Positions 5,646-11,352 of a stretch of 12,331 nt of DNA are shown piece after piece (the first letter of the stretch is position 1; each line of letters opens with the position of its first letter). The translations under genes and the position numbers were made by a program. The stretch is taken from positions 1 to 12,331 of the forward strand of contig JAVBOP010000148.1 in NCBI GenBank assembly GCA_031550405.1, written 5' to 3'. The DNA is from JAVBOP01 sp031550405. GTDB lineage: Bacteria > Bacteroidota > Ignavibacteria > Kapaibacteriales > UBA2268. Below the pieces are notes generated by a model. The model ran no database searches. It saw nothing but the letters and a program-made list of their open reading frames with translations, and had not been told where the DNA came from.

Positions 5646-8600
5646 CTATTTCAGCCGCTTTAATCTCGTCTTTGCGGTTTTGCCGAACTCGTCTTCTGGG
5701 CGAAGTTGCAATATTGTGCCGTATATCTCTTTGGCTTCCTCATGCCTGTCCTTTTTCTCATACAGCTCGCCCAAGCTCAGCATCCCCAGAGAATACCAGT
5801 CCTCATAGCCGGCAAATTTGGCTTGCAATATGGCAAATGAGGCTTCAGCTGAATCCTGCTGGTTCATGCGAAGATACAGCTCGCCGATGCGGTAGCGTGA
5901 TTCGGCAGCAATATCAGGGCTGTCGTATACCTCTGCTATGACCTCAAAATCCTTGATAGCAGCGGGATAATCTTCTTTCATGCGATAATACATGGCAAGA
6001 CGGTAGCGGCTTAAATCGCCATAATCCGTTTCCTTATACTTGTCCGCAACGTCTCGAAATATCGCCAGCCCACCCAATGTATCGCCTTTGCCTGCGGTTA
6101 TAATAGCCCGCTCAAAGCCTGCCTGCGGTGCCACTTCATGCACGGAATAATTATCCTGCACCGTCTTGAAGATTGCCGCAGCCGAATCAACCATATTCTG
6201 CTGCTTTAGAAGCAAACCATATTCAAGCAAGCCAAATGCAGCATAGTCATCTTTAGCAAAGCTATGGTACAGTTTCATAAAACTTGCGGCGGCATTCGTG
6301 AAATCATTCATCGAAGCATAGCTTTTGCCCATCCAGTATAGCGCTTCCGCATTCTTTTCGCTATTGGGGAAATTTTTCGAAAACGCCTCAAACTCGGCAA
6401 TAGCATCGGTATATCGCTTGCCTGTATACAGCATCTCCGCCTTTTTATAGCGAAAATCCTCGATATATGGCGACTCGGGATTGGTGTTTATATATGTGTC
6501 AGCCACTGCAATAGCATCGGCATCGCGTCCAAGCGCCATATAGGCATACTGCACGCTGCGCATAGCCTCCGGTGCAAGGTCGCTGCTTGGGAACTGCTCG
6601 ACTATGCCTTTGTATCCGTTTATAGCCTCATCATAATTGCCCATATTGTAGTAGGCATCGGCAATGGCATAATATGCGCGGGGTATGAGGCGGCTTTGCG
6701 GATATGTGGATATAAGGAAATTGAAATTATCAACGGCTTCGGCATATTTGCCTTGCTGGAAGCGTATCCAGCCTATAAGGTACAGCGAGTTGGGGGCAAG
6801 CGGCGAACGGTGGTATACACGCACGAAATCAAGCAATGCCGTTATAGACTGCTCATATTTATTCAGGCGGTATAAAGCATGTGCCATCTGGTATGCCGAA
6901 TATTGCCCGTCTTCGCTTTGCGGATCGAGTTTGGCAGCGCGCCTGTAACATTCCACCGCCTTGTCATACTGCTTTACAAGGTAGAAGCCGTCTCCCTGCC
7001 TTGCCATTACCTCCACTGCATATTTGGACTTAGGGAATTCCTTAATCATCTTGTCAAATGCCTCTGAGGATTTATTGAACTGTTGCTGGCGGAAATAGCT
7101 CCAGCCCATGCCATAGAATGCCTCTTCGCGGCGCTTTGAACCTTTATAGTTATCAAGCACTTTGCTATATGTTTCCGCAGCATTTTTGAGCATATCCGAA
7201 CGATAATATGCCTCTCCGAGCCAAAAGGTAGCCTCATCAAACGGCTTGGTTCTGTCCGCTTCGGCAATATATGCCAGCAGTGGCGGAATGGCTTCAGCGC
7301 TGCGCTGGCTCAATACAAGCGCTATTCCCTGCTTCAGGCGAGCCTCATCGAGATACCATTTGCGGTTAGGCACATTTATGTCGCTGCTGTTTTTTGCAGC
7401 CTGCTCGGCCTTGCGGTAGTTGTTTACGGCATTGCCATATTGCTTTAACTCAAGATATGTAGCGGCAATAAGGGCATATATGCGTATCTGTATTTTAACA
7501 TTCCCTGCTTCACGTTCTGCACGTTCGAGAGTGCGTGCGGCAAGGTCGTAATCGCCTTTTTCATAATATATTTGCCCTAATTCGAGCAGTACATTGCTTA
7601 AAAATGGAAAGTTGGGAGCAACAGCAAGCATAGACAGTTCGTTTTGAGCCTCCTGGGTTTCGCCAAGTTTTTTATGGCATACGACCCTGTACAGGTGCGC
7701 CAAGCCTTTGGTGCGCGGCTCATCTATCTCGCTTGCAATAACATTCTCATAATACCCCTTCGCCTTTTGGAAATCACCCTTATGTATATATGCCCAGCCA
7801 AGTCCCATATATACATGGTCAATAAGCTCGGATTGTGAATATTTTTTAATAAAACTATCGAATATTTCTATTGCCTGATCAAAGTTATTGGTCTGGTTAA
7901 GTGCTTCACCTTTAAGGTAGATAACATTTTCCTTACTCTTGTCGTAATAGTCCTGCTCGGCATAAAGCGCACCGATGGAGTCTTTGGCATTGATATGAGC
8001 CATTGCATTCTCCGCCCGCTCTATGCTTAGCATTGCCGCCTGCGGATTTCTGAGCAGCAGGGCATCATTGGCATTGCGCAAAAATGCAGCAACAATAACC
8101 TGCGAATAGCGGTAGTCGCTGTACAGCATGTCATAAAAGCCCATTGCCTTGTTGTAATCTTTGTTCATCTCGGCGATTGTGCCAAGCGCATATATTGAGG
8201 AAGGCGTATATATGCCATCGGCAAAATTTTTGGAAGCCGTTTCAAAATATGGAATTGCATCTAAATACCTTCCTTGATGCGACAGCGAAACTGCCGTCCA
8301 ATACAGCGCCGCATGCTCTATCTCATTATAATATTGGATATCTTCGCGATTTTTTTTGTCATCGATAGCCGAATTAACCGCACTGAGGAAATGCTTTTCG
8401 GAATTTGGATAATTTTTCTGCTCAAACTCAATATATCCGCTCAAAAGGTGGGCAGATGCCACAAAAGGTGAATTGTGCCGTTCCTTCGTGAAAATCGCAA
8501 GGTTCTTAAGAGCAACGGTATAATTGCCGTTTTGCAAATCTATGTTGGCATTTGTAAATATATCCAAGTCGCTGGTTGGTGCATCAGGATATTGCTCTAT

Positions 8601-8783
8601 CAGCTTAAGCAGCCGAATTTCCGCCGATTTAAGCAAATTCCTGTCCATATCCTGCAAAACGAAATGCGTTTCCGCGCTGCCATAAGTATAATTATAATCA
8701 ATAAGTTGCGCATTCACAGCCATACCCAGTGCTGCAAACAGCAACATCATAATAGCCCAATGCCTTTTTAATATATTATTCAT
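5646..8783 (-). CDS. Large exported tetratricopeptide-repeat protein
   Basis: 1045 residues. An N-terminal signal peptide (about 1-25: basic start NNILKRH, hydrophobic core, AVNA before Gln26) has no lipobox Cys, so the protein is probably periplasmic. The rest is almost entirely TPR-like helical hairpins from about residue 50 to the end. Repeats have the usual Gly/Ala/Tyr positions, for example the segments WTAVSLSHQGRYLDAIPYFE, YMGLGWAYIHKGDFQKAKGY, GMGWSYFRQQQFNKSSEAF and RIGELYLRMNQQDSAEASF. Many repeats end in an FPxS-like turn (EQFPSSDLAPEA, KNFPNSEKNAEA), the style of BamD/YbgF/TolA-binding TPR proteins. Such arrays are protein-binding scaffolds, in this setting plausibly for envelope assembly or secretion, but no enzymatic domain or named partner is visible. 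The ATG lies inside a copy of the ATTTATGAATA motif, with no Shine-Dalgarno. It is transcribed away from cheW, and no terminator is evident before tsaD. The TPR call is secure; the biological role is not. Confidence 0.88.
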   Translation of the reverse strand: MNNILKRHWAIMMLLFAALGMAVNAQLIDYNYTYGSAETHFVLQDMDRNLLKSAEIRLLKLIEQYPDAPTSDLDIFTNANIDLQNGNYTVALKNLAIFTKERHNSPFVASAHLLSGYIEFEQKNYPNSEKHFLSAVNSAIDDKKNREDIQYYNEIEHAALYWTAVSLSHQGRYLDAIPYFETASKNFADGIYTPSSIYALGTIAEMNKDYNKAMGFYDMLYSDYRYSQVIVAAFLRNANDALLLRNPQAAMLSIERAENAMAHINAKDSIGALYAEQDYYDKSKENVIYLKGEALNQTNNFDQAIEIFDSFIKKYSQSELIDHVYMGLGWAYIHKGDFQKAKGYYENVIASEIDEPRTKGLAHLYRVVCHKKLGETQEAQNELSMLAVAPNFPFLSNVLLELGQIYYEKGDYDLAARTLERAEREAGNVKIQIRIYALIAATYLELKQYGNAVNNYRKAEQAAKNSSDINVPNRKWYLDEARLKQGIALVLSQRSAEAIPPLLAYIAEADRTKPFDEATFWLGEAYYRSDMLKNAAETYSKVLDNYKGSKRREEAFYGMGWSYFRQQQFNKSSEAFDKMIKEFPKSKYAVEVMARQGDGFYLVKQYDKAVECYRRAAKLDPQSEDGQYSAYQMAHALYRLNKYEQSITALLDFVRVYHRSPLAPNSLYLIGWIRFQQGKYAEAVDNFNFLISTYPQSRLIPRAYYAIADAYYNMGNYDEAINGYKGIVEQFPSSDLAPEAMRSVQYAYMALGRDADAIAVADTYINTNPESPYIEDFRYKKAEMLYTGKRYTDAIAEFEAFSKNFPNSEKNAEALYWMGKSYASMNDFTNAAASFMKLYHSFAKDDYAAFGLLEYGLLLKQQNMVDSAAAIFKTVQDNYSVHEVAPQAGFERAIITAGKGDTLGGLAIFRDVADKYKETDYGDLSRYRLAMYYRMKEDYPAAIKDFEVIAEVYDSPDIAAESRYRIGELYLRMNQQDSAEASFAILQAKFAGYEDWYSLGMLSLGELYEKKDRHEEAKEIYGTILQLRPEDEFGKTAKTRLKRLK

Positions 8784-8787
8784 AAAT
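8777..8787. repeat. Half-copy of the dispersed palindrome, carrying the TPR gene start codon
   Basis: TATTCATAAAT on the plus strand is an exact right arm; read on the minus strand, ATTTATGAATA contains the ATG of the TPR gene. The matching left arm is missing (about 5 of 11 bases agree), so this may be a remnant or chance. A bound protein here would block translation-start DNA directly. Confidence 0.4.
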
Positions 8788-8974
8788 AATTAAAAAATAT
8801 TAATAAAAATATCGATATTCAGCAAGCACAATACTTATAAGCATGCACTATATTGCACATAAAAATACCATTTTTTTCACAAACAATCCTTATGAGCCTG
8901 TTTCACCAATCCACGCAGCAGCACAAACCGTAAGGTTGCAGGTATTTATAAAAATATGTTTTCAAATATCTTCC

Positions 8975-9017
8975 GCCTTTATGTACATGCTTATTTTAAG
9001 CGGCTTCATATAAAGGC
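8975..9017. repeat. Compound inverted repeat upstream of cheW
   Basis: GCCTTTATG (8975-8983) can pair with CATATAAAGGC (9007-9017) with a 2-nt bulge. Inside, GCTT (8989-8992) pairs with AAGC (8998-9001). It ends 77 bp before the cheW ATG. There is no flanking T- or A-run, so it is not an intrinsic terminator; it could be an operator, an RNA structure in the cheW leader, or chance. Confidence 0.35.
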
Positions 9018-9081
9018 ATTGGCATTTTGTTGCAATAATATTTCATACAAAACGTCAATATGGCTTATATTATTTTAATAT

Positions 9082-9088
9082 AAGGAAG
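9082..9088 (+). promoter_or_regulatory. Shine-Dalgarno sequence of cheW
   Basis: AAGGAAG lies 6 nt before the ATG at 9095 and supports that start. It is notable because the other genes in the window lack a comparable site. Confidence 0.65.
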
Positions 9089-9094
9089 TTAAAA

Positions 9095-9610
9095 ATGACA
9101 GCAGATGCACTTAAAAATCAAAATGAAAGCGAAATTACGGTAAATGGTGAGCCATTGACTGACGAAAATTCCTTTCAAATTGTTAGTTTTGAACTGGGGA
9201 ACGAGGAGTTCGGTATAGATATTTTTGCGGTAAAGGAAATTATACGCATGGTGCCAATGACACGTGTGCCTAATGCGCCGTCGTTTGTTATTGGGGTTAT
9301 TAATATGCGCGGAAAAGTGATACCGATTATTGACTTGTGCAAGCGTTTTGGATTGCCGCCTCGCGAAAATTCTTCTAATTCCGATAAAATTATAGTAGTT
9401 ATCGAGCATGAAACAAAAACTGTTGGCTTCTTAGTTGATGGCGTAAAAGAAGTTATCAGAATAAATCATTCCTTAACCGAACCGCCGCCGCCTATGGTAA
9501 GTGGTATAGATTCGGAATACATAACTTCCATAGGCAAATTAGATGACAGGCTGCTTATTTTGCTTGACATCGCCAGAATATTGGTTTTAAAAGAAGAAGT
9601 CTTAGATTGA
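9095..9610 (+). CDS. cheW: CheW-type chemotaxis coupling protein
   Basis: 171 residues, typical CheW length. CheW couples methyl-accepting receptors to the CheA kinase in cytoplasmic arrays at the cell pole. A variable N-terminus (1-26) is followed by a single CheW domain (about 27-168). Diagnostic stretches are FGIDIFAVKEIIRM (39-52), the TRVPNAPSFVIGVINMRGKV region (57-75) containing the conserved Arg72 of NMRGKVIPIIDL, the GFLVDGVKEVIRI segment (111-123), and the C-terminal DRLLILLDIARIL (151-163). There is no fused response regulator or CheA domain. The ATG has a good Shine-Dalgarno (9082-9088). No cheA, mcp, cheR, cheB or flagellar gene is adjacent, so its partners must lie elsewhere and it may serve a chemosensory system other than flagellar chemotaxis. 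It converges with the second beta-barrel gene; only 59 bp separate the two stop codons. Confidence 0.95.
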   Translation: MTADALKNQNESEITVNGEPLTDENSFQIVSFELGNEEFGIDIFAVKEIIRMVPMTRVPNAPSFVIGVINMRGKVIPIIDLCKRFGLPPRENSSNSDKIIVVIEHETKTVGFLVDGVKEVIRINHSLTEPPPPMVSGIDSEYITSIGKLDDRLLILLDIARILVLKEEVLD

Positions 9611-9611
9611 T

Positions 9612-9654
9612 AAAAAACCCGCTATTGATTATAATCCAAACAATATAATAGCGG
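9612..9654 (-). terminator. Intrinsic terminator of the second beta-barrel gene
   Basis: CCGCTATT (9619-9626) pairs with AATAGCGG (9647-9654). Six A (9612-9617) precede it on the plus strand, so on the minus strand a stem is followed by a U-tract just after the gene ending at 9670. The loop is long (20 nt). The plus-strand side has no T-run, although the stem may still slow transcription coming out of cheW. Confidence 0.78.
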
Positions 9655-9669
9655 ATATTCCTGTTCCAT

Positions 9670-10503
9670 CTAATAATTAAACAAGCCTAAAAACAAGCCG
9701 ACTTGGACTGTAAGCCCATTGGGGTTGACGGAGCTTGGCACATCTTTGTATTCATTATTGCCGTTGATTGTCCACGCATATTTAGCAAATGGATTGTCAA
9801 ACGATAGCGAATATCCAACATTGGCGCGCAGCATCAAAAAGCCCGTTAACGCATAATCTATATTCAACTGTGGCTCGGCTGTCATGAAAGAATATTGTAT
9901 ACTTTTATTCCCAGGGTCATTTGAAAAACGATAAGGTGCTTTTGCCGTGTCCCAGCTTGCAGGATTAATAGTTGTAAATTGCTCAACAGTCATTGTACCC
10001 CATTTAATACCAATGCCGGGCAGTATAGCCAGCGATTTGAAGGGAACAAAGGCATAATCTATATGTACGCCCGTTTCCTGCACTGATAATTCAGCAAAAT
10101 AGTTATCAGAAAGCGTTATAATTTCATCAGTAGCAGGTATGCGGACAGTATAAGTTTTCGTTCGTTCTAAACTTTTTGAACCGCTGTGATAAGTAATACC
10201 TAAGCGCGCATTGTTGATAATTGGCGATAACGCTGTAAAAACATCAAAGCCGAACATGAACATAGGACCTTTGAAATTATCCAATTCCATTGGCTGCGTA
10301 AACTTTGCATTAATATCATCATAATTCATAAACAGGAAATTGCCTGTCAAGCCAGCGCTAAGGGCAAAGTATGGCTGTTTTGGTTCTGCCATTTGCTCAT
10401 CTTCAAATGAAAAATCATTTAATCTGTCGTCTTGTGCCGATAAAGCATAGCTGTATGAAGTTAATAATAAAAATAGGGATGCGAAAATAATTTTTGTTTT
10501 CAT
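9670..10503 (-). CDS. Putative exported outer-membrane beta-barrel protein, downstream of a sigma factor
   Basis: 277 residues. The signal peptide spans about 1-23 (KTK start, hydrophobic core, cleavage near ALSA before Gln24). The mature protein opens with an acidic linker (about 24-45, DDRLNDFSFEDEQ). After it come alternating strand-like segments rich in Gly and aromatics, such as YFALSAGLTGNFLFMNYDD, FMFGFDVFTAL, LAILPGIGIKWGTM, LTGFLMLRANVGYSLSF and the final VQVGLFLGLFNY. The aromatic C-terminal Tyr is typical of outer-membrane barrels recognised by BamA. No specific family or ligand is recognised. It starts 35 bp after the sigma factor stop codon and shares its direction, so the two are probably co-transcribed and this may be a target or effector of that sigma factor. 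The short gap carries a copy of the dispersed palindrome. A terminator follows. No Shine-Dalgarno is seen before the ATG. Confidence 0.77.
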   Translation of the reverse strand: MKTKIIFASLFLLLTSYSYALSAQDDRLNDFSFEDEQMAEPKQPYFALSAGLTGNFLFMNYDDINAKFTQPMELDNFKGPMFMFGFDVFTALSPIINNARLGITYHSGSKSLERTKTYTVRIPATDEIITLSDNYFAELSVQETGVHIDYAFVPFKSLAILPGIGIKWGTMTVEQFTTINPASWDTAKAPYRFSNDPGNKSIQYSFMTAEPQLNIDYALTGFLMLRANVGYSLSFDNPFAKYAWTINGNNEYKDVPSSVNPNGLTVQVGLFLGLFNY

Positions 10504-10509
10504 GATAAG

Positions 10510-10533
10510 AATTATTAAAAAATATTCATAAAT
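10510..10533. repeat. Dispersed palindrome, copy 6 (decayed left arm)
   Basis: The right arm TATTCATAAAT (10523-10533) is exact. The left arm AATTATTAAAA matches ATTTATGAATA at 8 of 11 positions, with a 2-nt AA centre. It fills most of the 35-bp gap between the sigma factor stop and the beta-barrel start. Confidence 0.55.
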
Positions 10534-10538
10534 GTATA

Positions 10539-11141
10539 TTAAGGATTTATTCCGCCTTTAACAGAAGTATATAAATCTTTTAATTGCTTTCTAAGGTATA
10601 TCACCGCATATCGCTTCCGCGCCAGTAATGTGTTGATATTTATGCCTGTTTCATCTGCCATGTCTTTGAAGGACACACCCTCAAATTCATTGCGAATAAA
10701 CACCATCCGCTGTTCTTCCGGCAGTTCCTGCAAGCCTTTTTGAACGGCTTCCCATATTGATTTTCTAATAAAATCGCTTTCTGGATTTTGTGTTGTATCG
10801 CCAATAAAATTCTCATAAGCATCTATCGTTTCGCCGTGATTATTCATTATTCTTATATCAGAAAAAGTATCAGCCCGTTTCTTGCGGTAAGAGTCTATTA
10901 TGCGGTTGCGAACGGCAGTAAATATCCATGAAGATACGTTTTCAATAGGTCGCTCAACATGATATGAAGCCGCTAAGATATTGGCAAAAACATCCTGTAG
11001 AATATCCTCAGCTTCTTCAATACTATTTACGCGTTGCCTGATAAAACCAAGAAATTTTTTGCGTTCGTATTCAAAAATCCGTTCTATTTTTTCTTGCAGA
11101 CTTAATGTATCAAAATCTTCTAAATATTTTTTTGCTTTCAT
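10539..11141 (-). CDS. ECF-type RNA polymerase sigma factor
   Basis: 200 residues, the two-domain layout of extracytoplasmic-function sigma factors. Region 2 lies at about 25-92: the EEAEDILQDVFANIL helix (42-56) resembles region 2.2, and SSWIFTAVRNRIIDSYRKKR (70-89) resembles the -10-binding regions 2.3-2.4. A linker of about 35 residues is followed by region 4 at about 128-188: LQELPEEQRMVFIRNEFEG (138-155), then a helix-turn-helix in which GVSFKDMADETGININTLLARKR contacts the -35 element. Region 3 is absent, as expected for this class. These proteins direct RNA polymerase to a small envelope or stress regulon. Usually an anti-sigma gene follows; here the next gene is instead an outer-membrane barrel. 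The ATG has no Shine-Dalgarno. A promoter candidate lies about 150 bp upstream (11292-11299), giving a long leader that contains a strong inverted repeat. ECF subgroup not assigned. Confidence 0.92.
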   Translation of the reverse strand: MKAKKYLEDFDTLSLQEKIERIFEYERKKFLGFIRQRVNSIEEAEDILQDVFANILAASYHVERPIENVSSWIFTAVRNRIIDSYRKKRADTFSDIRIMNNHGETIDAYENFIGDTTQNPESDFIRKSIWEAVQKGLQELPEEQRMVFIRNEFEGVSFKDMADETGININTLLARKRYAVIYLRKQLKDLYTSVKGGINP

Positions 11142-11195
11142 TTATTTAGCTCAACACAACTCAAAGTAATATATATTGCAGTTAATTCAAAAATA

Positions 11196-11240
11196 GTACT
11201 TTTTTACAAACAATTCGCATGAATTAATGTAAAAAAGTGC
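11196..11240. repeat. Strong inverted repeat in the sigma factor leader
   Basis: GTACTTTTTTACA (11196-11208) and TGTAAAAAAGTGC (11228-11240) match at 12 of 13 positions; the exception could pair as G-U in RNA. Inside them AATTC (11212-11216) and GAATT (11221-11225) form a second stem with a 4-nt loop. It lies 55 bp upstream of the sigma factor ATG and 113 bp upstream of the ABC gene ATG. If the minus-strand promoter at 11292-11299 is real, it is transcribed as part of the sigma mRNA leader. The T-run is inside the stem, so it is not an ordinary terminator. Confidence 0.7.
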
Positions 11241-11291
11241 CATGTCAAAATTTTCCATCATTTTCAAGCTATGGCTTAAAATAGAATTTTA

Positions 11292-11299
11292 CAAATATA
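11292..11299 (-). promoter_or_regulatory. Putative -7 element reading toward the sigma factor
   Basis: Minus-strand TATATTTG (TAnnTTTG consensus), about 150 bp upstream of the sigma factor ATG. No -33 element is seen at normal spacing; the nearest CAA triplets on the plus strand (11325-11330) are 25 bp or more away. The implied leader is about 140 nt. Confidence 0.35.
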
Positions 11300-11310
11300 G
11301 TTAAAAAAGG

Positions 11311-11318
11311 TATATTTG
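11311..11318 (+). promoter_or_regulatory. Putative -7 element of the ABC exporter gene
   Basis: TATATTTG on the plus strand, 34 bp before the ATG at 11353, implying a leader of about 28 nt. This is almost the same distance as for ftcD and tsaD. No clear TTTG/TTG lies 17-23 bp upstream. It is 11 bp from the oppositely oriented element at 11292-11299. Confidence 0.5.
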
Positions 11319-11352
11319 CAGTATCAACAAATAACAAATAAATAAATCAGCA

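Larger units (their letters stand above)
8784..9094. other. Divergent intergenic region, TPR gene / cheW
   Basis: 311 AT-rich bases with no credible ORF on either strand. It must hold both divergent promoters, but no full TAnnTTTG element is found. The nearest is GATATTTG on the minus strand at 8963-8970, far upstream of the TPR gene. It also contains a compound inverted repeat (8975-9017) and the cheW Shine-Dalgarno sequence. Confidence 0.55.

Noticed and set aside
77..10533. Reading the repeated palindromes as a CRISPR array
   Set aside because: Spacing between copies is hundreds to thousands of bases and irregular, repeats are intergenic, and no cas gene is present.
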